The notes below the pieces were generated by a model, which saw only the letters and a list, made by a program, of their open reading frames with translations, searched no databases and was not told the DNA's origin. The translations under genes and the position numbers were made by a program. Positions 17,848 to 25,288 of a stretch of 64,000 nucleotides of DNA are shown here, one piece after another. This stretch comes from CAYYJS01 sp964472315. Lineage in GTDB: Bacteria > Verrucomicrobiota > Kiritimatiellia > UBA8416. The DNA is taken from assembly GCA_964472315.1 (NCBI GenBank), contig CAYYJS010000015.1, positions 6,596 to 70,595 on the forward strand. Reading direction: 5' to 3'. Every line of letters starts with the position of its first letter. Within the stretch, counting starts at the first letter, position 1.

Positions 17848-18878
17848 CGCCGTTGCGGATTGGCACATTGACGATTCCGTTTCCGGTGGTGCTGGCGCCG
17901 ATGGCGGGGTACACCGATGCGGCCATGCGGTCGATATGCGTGGGGTATGGCGCCGGTCTGACCTATACGGAAGTGGTCAACGCGGACGGGTTGGTGCGCG
18001 GGTCGAAGCTGACCTGGCACTTGCTTCACACGTTCCCGGAGGAGCGGCCGGTGGTGGCGCACCTGTACGGGTCCGATCCGGGCGTGATGGCGGAAGCCGC
18101 GCGCGAGGTCGATCTCCTGCACCGGTTCGACGCGATCGACATCAACTGCGGGTGTCCGGTGCGGAAGATCGTGGCCAAGGGCGCGGGGGCGGCGCTCATG
18201 GCATCGCCGGAACGTATCCAGGCCATCGTGGCGGCGGTCGTCGCGGCGGTCTCCGTGCCCGTGACGGTGAAGACGCGTATCGGGCTCGACCCCCGGCACG
18301 TCAACATCGCCGAGGTGGCGGCCGCGGCGGAAGCGGGCGGCGCCGCCGCCATTGCCATCCATGGGCGGCTGGCGAGCAACCATCACCGTGGGCCGTCGGA
18401 CTGGGACTTGATCGCGCGGACCAAGTCCGAACGACGGATCCCCGTGATCGGCAACGGGGGGATCGAGACGGCGGCGGATGCGCCGCGCATGCTGGCGGCC
18501 ACGGGCGTGGACGGCGTCATGGTGGGGCGGGCGGCGGTGGGCGCGCCGTGGATATTCCAGGATATCCGGCATCTGCTCGAAGGATCGGCGCCGCACCCGC
18601 ATCCGCTGACGGAAGTGCATGCGGTCGTGGGCGAGCAGCTTCGGCGGCTGGTGCTGGTCAAGGAACTCGAGCAAACGTTGCGGCGGCGCAGTTCGCTCAC
18701 GGCCGATGCCGCCGCCGCGCTGCACTTCCGGGCGCACCTGTTTCAGTACCTGCACGGGTTAAGGAACTGGGCCGATGTCCGGCGGCGGCTGGACACGATG
18801 AATTCGAGCGAGGCGGTCATGCGGGCGGTCGAGCTGGTGATCGGGCGGCAGGAGTCTCGCGCGGGCGGGGCGGACTGA
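17844..18878 (+). CDS. dus: tRNA-dihydrouridine synthase
   Basis: A 344-residue FMN-dependent enzyme that reduces uridine to dihydrouridine in tRNA. The TIM barrel starts VVLAPMAGYTDAAMRSIC, then the active-site Cys segment INCGCPVRKIVAKGAGAALM, AIAIHGRL and the FMN phosphate site VIGNGGIETAADA and GVDGVMVGRAAVGAPWIF. The start overlaps the maf stop as ATGA at 17844. DusB type is most likely. Confidence 0.94.
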   Translation: MTPLRIGTLTIPFPVVLAPMAGYTDAAMRSICVGYGAGLTYTEVVNADGLVRGSKLTWHLLHTFPEERPVVAHLYGSDPGVMAEAAREVDLLHRFDAIDINCGCPVRKIVAKGAGAALMASPERIQAIVAAVVAAVSVPVTVKTRIGLDPRHVNIAEVAAAAEAGGAAAIAIHGRLASNHHRGPSDWDLIARTKSERRIPVIGNGGIETAADAPRMLAATGVDGVMVGRAAVGAPWIFQDIRHLLEGSAPHPHPLTEVHAVVGEQLRRLVLVKELEQTLRRRSSLTADAAAALHFRAHLFQYLHGLRNWADVRRRLDTMNSSEAVMRAVELVIGRQESRAGGAD

Positions 18879-18901
18879 CGGCATGCGGCCGGGCGGTCGC
18901 G

Positions 18902-19309
18902 TCAGGTGTGCGGCTGAACGGCGGGCGCGGCATGCGATGCCGTCGTCGGTTCCGGTTTCGTCTTGCCGGGGTCCCGGAAGATGAAGAACACGGCGCCGAG
19001 CAGGCACATCGCCGCCCAGACGTAGTTCCACGACCACGACTGGCGCATGTAGAGAATCGCGAAGGGCACGAAGATCGAGAGCGTGATCACCTCCTGGATG
19101 ATCTTGAGCTGTGCCAGCGACAGGGACGCGTAGCCGATCCGGTTGGCCGGCACCTGGAACAGGTATTCGCACAGCGCGATGCACCAACTCGCCAGCGCGG
19201 CCAGCAGCCAGGGCTTGTGCGCCATGTCCTTGAGATGCGCATACCAGGCGAAGGTCATAAACGTATTGGATATCAGCAGCAGCACGACAGTCTTCGCAAC
19301 GGGATGCAT
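18902..19309 (-). CDS. DMT-superfamily small membrane protein (DUF486)
   Basis: A 135-residue integral membrane protein with four predicted transmembrane helices (about 5-25, 32-50, 67-90 and 94-112). The IALCEYLFQVPANRIGY and LKIIQEVITLSIF segments are characteristic of the DUF486/DMT family. The cargo is unknown. The start at 19309 follows a GGAGA ribosome site about five bases upstream. It converges with dus. Confidence 0.85.
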   Translation of the reverse strand: MHPVAKTVVLLLISNTFMTFAWYAHLKDMAHKPWLLAALASWCIALCEYLFQVPANRIGYASLSLAQLKIIQEVITLSIFVPFAILYMRQSWSWNYVWAAMCLLGAVFFIFRDPGKTKPEPTTASHAAPAVQPHT

Positions 19310-19361
19310 ATTTCTCCTTCCACGCGCGCGTGGCGGTCGGCCGCGATGGCGCGGCGCCTGT

Positions 19362-19600
19362 TCAACCGTTTCGCCATGAAGATAAGGGGCGATGCCGGCC
19401 CAACGCAAGGGCAATGGGGCAGGTGAGCAGGTCGTCGAACCGAGCGGTTTCCAGAAAGGCAGCCAGCCGGTTTAGCGTTTCTTCTTGATAGGCTTTGGTG
19501 CATCCTGACGTACATATCCATCTGGCCGATGTCTTGATGTGTCAATTCTTCGCTCTTCAGGTCAAAGGAAACGGGGAAGAGGATCGGTGGACGAGAGCGG
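19362..19600 (-). pseudogene. vestige of a DUF1016/YhcG-like nuclease gene (C-terminal part)
   Basis: On the minus strand between about 19582 and 19505 a frame without a start reads LKSEELTHQDIGQMDMYV, very close to the conserved C-terminal block of DUF1016 (YhcG, PD-(D/E)XK-like) proteins. A shift of frame near 19500 then continues as protein-like sequence (TLNRLAAFLETARFDDL) to a TGA at 19362-19364. I see no intact start or upstream domain, so it looks like a decayed gene left next to the tRNA-Gly gene. The family call rests on one short block. Confidence 0.5.
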
Positions 19601-19663
19601 GCGACGATCCCCATTATCGTTGTGAATTGAGATGCGTTTGCCCTGCCTTGTGAGTTCACGGAC

Positions 19664-19691
19664 TTGACTACTGGGTTTGAGCCTGTAAAGT
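19664..19691 (+). promoter_or_regulatory. promoter of tRNA-Gly
   Basis: TTGACT (19664-19669) and TAAAGT (19686-19691) with 16 bases between, ending 15 bases before the tRNA. The CTGTAAAGT context resembles CTGTAGAGT of the strong promoter at 21318-21346. Confidence 0.6.
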
Positions 19692-19706
19692 GCATGCTCT
19701 GTATAA

Positions 19707-19780
19707 GCGGGCGTAGTTCAATGGTAGAACTCCAGCCTTCCAAGCTGGCCACGTGGGTTCGATTCCCATCGCCCGCTCCA
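19707..19780 (+). tRNA. tRNA-Gly (anticodon TCC)
   Basis: A 74-base cloverleaf. The acceptor arm GCGGGCG pairs with CGCCCGC, the anticodon stem CCAGC/GCTGG encloses loop CTTCCAA (anticodon TCC), and the T arm carries GTTCGATTC. The 3' CCA is encoded. Confidence 0.97.
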
Positions 19781-19863
19781 TCCTTTTTGGCGGAGAAGCC
19801 TCGGCTCCATGCGGCCCGGTGGGGTTCTTCGCACGGTTGAACGGTCCAAGGGAGCCCGGACGC

Positions 19864-20562
19864 ATGCAGGAAAGCAAAGACGGACATGACGAACCCGCGC
19901 GGGTGGCGCGGGATTCAATCGGCACGGCGGAGTTGAAGACCGATGCGTTGGCTGAGAAGATCGGGTTGCTTGTACGCAGCCTTCCCGAAGGCGGTGTGAC
20001 GCTGGCCGGGATTCTCGACGTCGTCGAACAGGACGGTCTGCTGATCCTGACCGCGTTCCTGACACTCGTCTTCCTGTTTCCCGTCTCGATACCGGGAGTC
20101 AGTACGGTATTCGGCTCGGCCATCCTGCTGATCGGCGTATGCCGCTTGTTGGGACGGAATCTGTGGTTGCCGCCGCGACTGGCGCAGCGTGTGCTGCCGG
20201 TCGACAAGCTGCGCGTGGCGCTCGATAAGGGCATGCTCTGGGTGCACCGGTTGGAGCGCGTCAGTCGGCCGCACCGGATGAACCGTTTTGCCGCCGGCCC
20301 CATGGCGGATGTCGTCAACAACCTCGCCATCGTACTGGGGGCGGTTCTACTCATGGCGCCTTTCGGGCTGATCCCTTTCAGCAACACGCTTCCCGCGCTG
20401 GCCCTGCTGTTCCTTGCGGTAGGACTGCTGCAGCGCGATGGATTGTGCATCCTGCTCGGACATATCACCAACATCGCCACGATCGCGTATTTTGTGTTCC
20501 TGGTTGTGGGTGGCGGAGCCGCCATCCGGGAGATGTGGCGCGCCATAGCCGGCGCCGGGTAA
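19864..20562 (+). CDS. ExoD-family inner membrane protein
   Basis: A 232-residue ExoD-like (exopolysaccharide synthesis, ExoD family) membrane protein. A soluble N-terminus with LPEGGVTLAGILDVVEQDG precedes several hydrophobic segments (about 55-100, 150-180, 190-225), with the conserved PVSIPGVSTVFG turn between the first two and LIPFSNTLPALALLF. ExoD is linked to exopolysaccharide production and alkaline tolerance in rhizobia; the biochemical role is unknown. The start at 19864 is chosen because the frame upstream overlaps the tRNA-Gly gene; GGGAG lies upstream. Confidence 0.85.
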   Translation: MQESKDGHDEPARVARDSIGTAELKTDALAEKIGLLVRSLPEGGVTLAGILDVVEQDGLLILTAFLTLVFLFPVSIPGVSTVFGSAILLIGVCRLLGRNLWLPPRLAQRVLPVDKLRVALDKGMLWVHRLERVSRPHRMNRFAAGPMADVVNNLAIVLGAVLLMAPFGLIPFSNTLPALALLFLAVGLLQRDGLCILLGHITNIATIAYFVFLVVGGGAAIREMWRAIAGAG

Positions 20563-20607
20563 TGGGTCCGGAGGCGCCGGGCGCGGATGGGCGGTGATTG
20601 GTGAAAC

Positions 20608-21270
20608 ATGCAGCTTGAAGCAGTCGTATTCGACATGGATGGCGTCTTGTGCGACTCCGAAGCGCTGATGTGCGAAGCGGCCATGCGCATGTTTCGCGAG
20701 TTGTACGCTGTCGAGGTTCTTGCGTCGGACTTCACGCCGTTCGTCGGCACGGGCGAGAATCGTTACCTCGGCGGCGTGGCGGAGCGGTACGGGCTTGCAT
20801 GGAATCCCGAACGGGACAAGCGGTATGCGTACGACACGTACCTGCGTCTCATCAAGGGGCGCTTGCGGCCGTTGCCCGGTGTCCGCGAGTTTATCGGCCG
20901 GTGCCGGGCCGCCGGGATGAAGATCGCGGTGGCCACGAGCGCCGATGCGATGAAGATGAACGGCAACCTCGCGGAGTTGGGATTGCCACCCGAGACGTTT
21001 GACACGTGCGTCAACGGACTTGAGGTGGAGCATAAGAAGCCGGACCCCGAGATCTTCGCGACCGCCATGGCGCGGCTGCACGCGCCCCCATCGCGGACAC
21101 TCGTTGTCGAAGACGCCGTCAACGGCGTGCAGGCCGCCAAAGCCGCGGGGGCGTGGTGTCTCGGGTTGACTTCGAGTTTCGCGGCCGACACGCTGCGTGG
21201 GGCGGGGGCCGATTACACGGCGCGCGACCTGTCCTGCGTGCCCGCTGCGATAAGCGCCGCGATGGGCTGA
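20608..21270 (+). CDS. HAD-superfamily phosphatase, beta-phosphoglucomutase-like
   Basis: A 220-residue HAD hydrolase with all motifs: DMDGVLCDSE (motif I nucleophile and acid), ATSADAMKM (motif II), the lysine in VEHKKPDPEIF (motif III) and VVEDAVNGVQAAKAAG (motif IV). A helical cap sits between motifs I and II. It resembles beta-phosphoglucomutase and phosphoglycolate-phosphatase-like enzymes; the substrate cannot be read from sequence. It lies 45 bases after exoD and could share its transcript. Confidence 0.88.
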   Translation: MQLEAVVFDMDGVLCDSEALMCEAAMRMFRELYAVEVLASDFTPFVGTGENRYLGGVAERYGLAWNPERDKRYAYDTYLRLIKGRLRPLPGVREFIGRCRAAGMKIAVATSADAMKMNGNLAELGLPPETFDTCVNGLEVEHKKPDPEIFATAMARLHAPPSRTLVVEDAVNGVQAAKAAGAWCLGLTSSFAADTLRGAGADYTARDLSCVPAAISAAMG

Positions 21271-21317
21271 GCGGCGGACGCCAGGCGATGTCAGCCTCCG
21301 GTTTTTTACACGACCTA

Positions 21318-21346
21318 TTGACGCACACGTGCGTCGGCTGTAGAGT
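21318..21346 (+). promoter_or_regulatory. strong sigma-70 type promoter of the lysine-rich peptide gene
   Basis: TTGACG (21318-21323), a 17-base spacer, then TAGAGT (21341-21346). It is one of the best consensus promoters in the window and drives a short gene that ends in a strong terminator. Confidence 0.65.
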
Positions 21347-21460
21347 CGCCACAAGTTAAGGCGGTGGTGGTCTCGCCTGACCTGACTTGCCGCGGGTGCA
21401 CGAGGCACGCGTGGTATGGCACGAGAACCGGCGCAACGCCGGGCAAGAAGGAGGCAGAGG

Positions 21461-21616
21461 ATGGTCGCGAAGAAGAAGGTGGCAGCGAAGAAGGTTCCGG
21501 CCAAGAAGGTCCCAGCCAAGAAGGCTGTCGTGAAAACGGTCGCCAAGGCATCTCCCGCGAAGAAGGCCGTGATGAAGAAAGTGCCGGCCAAGAAGGCCCC
21601 CGCGAAGAAGCGCTAG
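21461..21616 (+). CDS. lysine/alanine/proline-rich histone H1-like peptide
   Basis: A 51-residue very basic peptide made almost only of K, A, P and V, with repeated KKVPAKK-type units. Such repeats occur in bacterial histone H1-like proteins (Hc1/HctB, AlgP C-terminus) that bind and compact DNA. The start at 21461 is decided by a perfect AAGGAGG six bases upstream; an earlier ATG at 21416 lacks a good site. It has its own promoter and Rho-independent terminator, so it is an independent, probably highly expressed gene. Nucleoid association is inferred from composition. Confidence 0.78.
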   Translation: MVAKKKVAAKKVPAKKVPAKKAVVKTVAKASPAKKAVMKKVPAKKAPAKKR

Positions 21617-21643
21617 CGCCGACACGCGATCGGCAGTTTCTTG

Positions 21644-21682
21644 AAAGGCGGCGGAAGGTTCCCTTCCGCCGCCCCTTTTTTG
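21644..21682 (+). terminator. Rho-independent terminator
   Basis: A perfect 12-bp stem (GGCGGCGGAAGG at 21647-21658 with CCTTCCGCCGCC at 21662-21673), a 3-base loop and a following T run at 21676-21681. It ends the lysine-rich peptide gene. Confidence 0.93.
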
Positions 21683-21743
21683 TTGCATGCACGCCGTGGC
21701 ATGGCACACTTGCGCCTTCGGTGAGGGGGCTGGAGAGCGAATC

Positions 21744-22481
21744 ATGTGGACATTTGGGATACCGTGGATGATGCCGGTGGTGGCCGATATACTGCTCGGT
21801 TTCCGCCAGTCGAATTTTTCCGGCAAGGTCATTGTCGTGGCTTTGTTCGTCGGATCGATCATGGTCTGGACCGTGATGATTGTGAAACTCAGGCACCTGC
21901 GCGCGGCCCGCCTGGCTTCCGAGCGCTTCCTGGCGGCCTACCGGAAGGAGTCGCATCCTGTCCTGCTCTTCCGGAAGGACCGGACACGCCTTGGCGAGGG
22001 TCCGTTGCGAACGGTTTACGAGCGCGCGTGCCAGGCGCTCGGAACGGCATTGGACGCGTCGGATGGCCTGTCGTTCGATCTGTTTTCCCAGGGCGCGGCG
22101 GTGAATCTGTCGGACCGGCATGTCAAGGCCGTGCAGAATGCCGTGGATCGGACCTTGGCGGACCAGTCACTCGTGCTGGAAACCCATTTGGGCCTGCTGG
22201 CCATGGCCACGAATGTGGCGCCGTTTCTGGGCCTGCTGGGTACGGTGTGGGGCGTGATGGAGTCGTTCGGCAGCATATCCTCCGCCGGTGCGGCGATGTT
22301 GTCGGATGTCGCGCCGGGCATTTCCGGCGCCCTGCTGACCACGGTGGTCGGCCTGCTGGTGGCGCTGCCGTCGTCCATCGGTTACAACATACTGACCGAC
22401 CAGCTCCGTCGGCTGACGGTACTGATGGACAATTTCGCGCAGGAATTCGTGGCCGACCTGGAACGGCTGCAACTGCGTTGA
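21744..22481 (+). CDS. exbB: MotA/TolQ/ExbB proton channel family protein
   Basis: A 245-residue inner membrane protein with three transmembrane helices (about 32-52, 150-175 and 190-215). The conserved MATNVAPFLGLLGTVWGVMESF and APGISGALLTTVVGLLVALPS stretches are diagnostic of ExbB/TolQ. With the ExbD-like protein 16 bases downstream it would form a proton-driven motor powering outer-membrane transport or envelope integrity. ExbB and TolQ cannot be separated by sequence alone here; no TonB or TolA is adjacent. The start at 21744 follows a GGAGAG site. Confidence 0.88.
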   Translation: MWTFGIPWMMPVVADILLGFRQSNFSGKVIVVALFVGSIMVWTVMIVKLRHLRAARLASERFLAAYRKESHPVLLFRKDRTRLGEGPLRTVYERACQALGTALDASDGLSFDLFSQGAAVNLSDRHVKAVQNAVDRTLADQSLVLETHLGLLAMATNVAPFLGLLGTVWGVMESFGSISSAGAAMLSDVAPGISGALLTTVVGLLVALPSSIGYNILTDQLRRLTVLMDNFAQEFVADLERLQLR

Positions 22482-22497
22482 GCGTTGGGGACCGCCG

Positions 22498-22902
22498 ATG
22501 GCACGACATGCGCCGCTCACATCGCTCAAGCCGATCAGCGAAGTCAACCTTACCCCGTTGATCGACCTGACGTTCCTGCTGCTCATTACGTTTATCATCA
22601 CGTTTCCTCTGATCGAACAGGGGATTCCGGTCAAGTTGCCGAAGGGAACGACGTCCGACTTGTCGACCGACAAGCCGTGTACCGTGACGATCGATCACGA
22701 CGGGATGCTGTACCTGGATAACGTCGGCATCTCGCGGGATCAACTGACGGCGCGGCTTACGGAACTGGCCAAAGCGTCGCCGATGCTGACGGTCCTTGTG
22801 CGCGGGGACGAGGCCATCCCTTATGGCCAGGTCGTCGAGGTCTTGAAGGTCCTTCGCGTCGCCGGGATCACCCGCATGGCCCTCGTTACGCAGCCGGATT
22901 AG
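22498..22902 (+). CDS. exbD: ExbD/TolR family biopolymer transport protein
   Basis: A 134-residue protein with a short cytoplasmic N-terminus (ISEVNLTPLIDLTF), a single transmembrane helix about 22-42 carrying the conserved aspartate of the proton path, and a periplasmic domain (LTVLVRGDEAIPYGQVVEVLKVLRVAGI). It is the partner of the upstream ExbB-like channel. Confidence 0.9.
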   Translation: MARHAPLTSLKPISEVNLTPLIDLTFLLLITFIITFPLIEQGIPVKLPKGTTSDLSTDKPCTVTIDHDGMLYLDNVGISRDQLTARLTELAKASPMLTVLVRGDEAIPYGQVVEVLKVLRVAGITRMALVTQPD

Positions 22903-23021
22903 CGGGGCAAGGGTTGCGGTGACGCACACCAACCGTTATGCTAGTCCGAGCGCGCGACGTCTTTCGTCCGTGAGATCGGTTTGCGGGCGTATGGCGATCA
23001 AGCGACGTACGGGAGTACGAC

Positions 23022-23915
23022 ATGAGAACGATGCGTATGGCGGCCTGCGGTATGGTGCTGGCGACCTGTCTGTCCTTGCCGGTGTCGCGGACAGTTGCGA
23101 CATCTCTGGGCGCCGACGGCGCGGATACGCCTGCCCGGAGTCCGACAAACGAAAACGAGAATGGCGCGATACGGCTGAAGGCATTGCGTCGGTTGATCGA
23201 TGTTCAGGATCCGCGACAGCCGTCCGCGGATGCCGTCGCCGCGTATCTTGCGGATGACGATCCGGCGGTGCGCCGGGCTGTCTACGAAGCCGTGGACCGG
23301 GTGGCCGGGTTGGAGCGGCTGGTGGCTGGTCATCTGGTTGCGAACATGGGTGATGCCAGTCGTCGCGATGAGATCGCGTACGGGTTCCGGCAATTCGGGC
23401 GCATGCGGACCGCGGACAGCGCCGCCGCCGTCGTGCTGCTCGAAGCATTGCCGCGTGCCGAAGGGGAGTCGCTCGAATGGGTCGCGACGGCGGCGCGCGC
23501 GGTGCGAGCGCCGATTACGGACGAGATGGCCTTGGCGGTCTACGGGCGCGACCCCGTTCGACTGAACGCGTGGTTTGTCGCGTGGGCGGAATACTGTCGC
23601 AGTCCGCACCCGCAGGTCATCGCCGTGCTTGTGAAGGTGTTGGCGGAACCACACACCGAGAATGGCTGGTGTCAGGCGCAGGCGGCGAATGGGCTTGGAC
23701 AGATGGGGCCGGGGGCGGTGTCCGCGGTGCCGGCGTTACGCGTCGCGTTAAGCGATTCGATCCCGCATGTGCGTCGCTATGCGGTTCGGGCTCTTGGCAT
23801 GATCGGCGAGGCGGCCCGACCGGCGGCGGACGACATACGCCGGTTGGTCGCTCAGGATCCTGACAACCGTGTGCGCGAATGGGCCGCCGCGGCGTTGCGG
23901 ACGCTGACCGAGTGA
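23022..23915 (+). CDS. secreted HEAT-repeat protein
   Basis: A 297-residue protein with an N-terminal signal-like segment (about 1-27) and then helical HEAT/PBS-lyase type repeats. The clearest are DDDPAVRRAVYEAVDR near 77, GPGAVSAVPALRVALSDSIPHVRRYAVRALGMIGE near 230 and DPDNRVREWAAAALRTL at the end. Such scaffolds mediate protein-protein contacts; no catalytic domain is visible. A GGAG site lies about seven bases before the ATG. It is the last chromosomal gene before the integrated element. Confidence 0.78.
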   Translation: MRTMRMAACGMVLATCLSLPVSRTVATSLGADGADTPARSPTNENENGAIRLKALRRLIDVQDPRQPSADAVAAYLADDDPAVRRAVYEAVDRVAGLERLVAGHLVANMGDASRRDEIAYGFRQFGRMRTADSAAAVVLLEALPRAEGESLEWVATAARAVRAPITDEMALAVYGRDPVRLNAWFVAWAEYCRSPHPQVIAVLVKVLAEPHTENGWCQAQAANGLGQMGPGAVSAVPALRVALSDSIPHVRRYAVRALGMIGEAARPAADDIRRLVAQDPDNRVREWAAAALRTLTE

Positions 23916-24105
23916 ACGAGGATTGCGGCCCCCTCGCCAGGCAACACACCACGAAGAACACGAAGGGCACGAAGAAGGCGGATGGCGGAATTCCTCCGCC
24001 CGATCTCGGTTCTGGCGGAGTCTCGCCAATCGAGTGCGCCGCGCCCCAAAGCGATCCCCGGGCGAGAGCATGCTTGCCAATCGCGGCCAAAGACCCTTAA
24101 CTACC

Positions 24106-24159
24106 CTTACAAGCCTTTGCCCCGGTAGCTCAGTAGGACAGAGCAACGGATTCCTAATC
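24106..24159 (+). repeat. attL: 54-bp direct repeat containing the 5' half of tRNA-Arg
   Basis: These 54 bases are identical to 34344-34397. They begin 13 bases before the tRNA and include tRNA-Arg(CCT) positions 1-41 through the anticodon loop and most of the 3' side of its stem, then diverge. Bases 24119-24159 are therefore a tRNA 5' fragment that cannot fold into a full tRNA. A possible native promoter, TTGCCA (24074-24079) with TTAACT (24097-24102), lies just outside the repeat. Confidence 0.93.
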
Positions 24160-24170
24160 GCCAAGGCCGC

Positions 24171-24262
24171 TTTTGCGCCGTCTTGCGCCGTCTTGCAACA
24201 TCTTGCGGGTCAATGGTTTGCGGATTCTACTACCTTGCGCCGTCTTGCGCCGTTTTGCCAGA
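24171..24262 (+). repeat. 10-bp periodic TYTTGCGCCG repeats inside the left end of the element
   Basis: Units beginning at 24171, 24181, 24191 and 24201 (TTTTGCGCCG, TCTTGCGCCG, TCTTGCAACA, TCTTGCGGGT) and again near 24232, 24243 and 24253 share YTTGCGCCG. The spacing equals about one helical turn. Their place 12-100 bases inside attL suits integrase arm-type or excisionase sites; an iteron origin is an alternative. A related ACTTGCGCA lies at 34326-34334, near attR. Confidence 0.7.
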
Positions 24263-24366
24263 ATGAACACGGAAAACACGGCACAAAGGCGGCACAAAAA
24301 GCGGGGGCGTCAACCTGTAGGTGTCAGCCTTGGCACGTCCGGGCGGATCGCCGCGCGGTGCCCGCG

Positions 24367-24648
24367 TTACATGGGCCACAGGACCGCGCCGGTGTAGCCG
24401 GTCGCCGGTCGGGCCGGACTCCATCCCCAGGCGTCACCGCTCACCCCCACGGCGGCGGCGGCCTGGTCGCGGGCTTCGCCGAACTTCCCGGCAACTTTGC
24501 CGGAATGTTCCAAGTCCGTCCGCTGCCCCTGCCTCTCCCTCGCCTGTTCCTCGAACAGCGGCTTCAACGTTCGCGCCACCTCAGCGCGCGGGTGTGGGGC
24601 AACGGTCCAGGACGGTCCAGGACGCGCCGGGCCGGTCGGGTAGGTCAA
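24367..24648 (-). CDS. short phage-type ORF, possibly degenerate
   Basis: A frame of about 93 codons beginning at a TTG at 24648, immediately downstream of the ERCC4 nuclease gene and in the same direction. The middle reads RAEVARTLKPLFEEQARERQ, then GQRTDLEHSGKV, then RDQAAAAVGVSG. That order (RTDL, then ARD-AAAAVGVS) is familiar from phage and plasmid ParB/replication-type proteins that end in an HTH, but here the HTH is cut short. It may be the truncated remains of such a gene. Confidence 0.4.
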   Translation of the reverse strand: MTYPTGPARPGPSWTVAPHPRAEVARTLKPLFEEQARERQGQRTDLEHSGKVAGKFGEARDQAAAAVGVSGDAWGWSPARPATGYTGAVLWPM

Positions 24649-24672
24649 GACAAGGGCCGTGCCGGTCCGGTG

Positions 24673-25212
24673 TCAGGACGGGCCGGCGGTGCCGCGAAGC
24701 ATGGCGTTGACCGTGGCGACGTACTCCCGCGCCGCGTACCATGCCCAGCTTTCGACACGCCGCGCGCCGGCGGCCGGGTCCGGCTCGAAGACAACCGCGA
24801 TGTCGTATCGGATCTCAAAGGCGTTCAGCGTGCCCAGGACGGCGGCCGGGCGGATGCTCGAACGGTATGCGCCGGCCTCGATCTCGGCTCGGGTGCCGAC
24901 AACCAGCAACCGCTTGAACCGAAAGCCCCTCAGTCGGTGGAGTTCGTGCTCGAAGCGCTCACGATTCGACGCCGCGCAACATGCCACAAGGTCGGGAATC
25001 GACTTGCGCTCGACGGCGAACAGGTGTTCCAGCCCCGCGACGCTGTAGTCGCCAGTGAGCAGCCCCGCCCGGACCGTCGGCAACCGCTCGATCGGCAACG
25101 GGCATTGCTCCCGCGAATCCACGACCACGACCGGCCGCCGGTCCGCCATGTCGCCCAAATGGCGCAAAGCGGGCAGCGGCGGCAACGGCGTCGGTGGGGT
25201 GGGTGGGTTCAT
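24673..25212 (-). CDS. ERCC4-domain (XPF-type) nuclease
   Basis: A 179-residue protein. After a proline-rich N-terminus it reads VVVVDSREQCPLPIERL, GLLTGDYSVAGLEHLFAVERKSIPDLV and RFKRLLVVGTRAEIEAG, matching the ERCC4/Mus81 nuclease core (DxRE-like, GDY and ERK motifs, with a downstream R/K). Such stand-alone domains occur in phages and integrative elements and cut branched or flapped DNA. The start at 25212 gives MNPPTPP; the frame is open further upstream but without family similarity. It lies 76 bases after the 175-residue gene. A recombination or genome-processing role is inferred. Confidence 0.8.
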   Translation of the reverse strand: MNPPTPPTPLPPLPALRHLGDMADRRPVVVVDSREQCPLPIERLPTVRAGLLTGDYSVAGLEHLFAVERKSIPDLVACCAASNRERFEHELHRLRGFRFKRLLVVGTRAEIEAGAYRSSIRPAAVLGTLNAFEIRYDIAVVFEPDPAAGARRVESWAWYAAREYVATVNAMLRGTAGPS

Positions 25213-25288
25213 GGTGTAAAGATGCCGGATCGTGCGAACGGCGTCCGGCGCGCCGCAAGGCGAATCCCTCGCACTGGGCCGTTTTTCA

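Noticed and set aside
21416..21616. A longer start for the lysine-rich peptide at 21416
   Set aside because: No ribosome site before 21416, while a perfect AAGGAGG precedes 21461.
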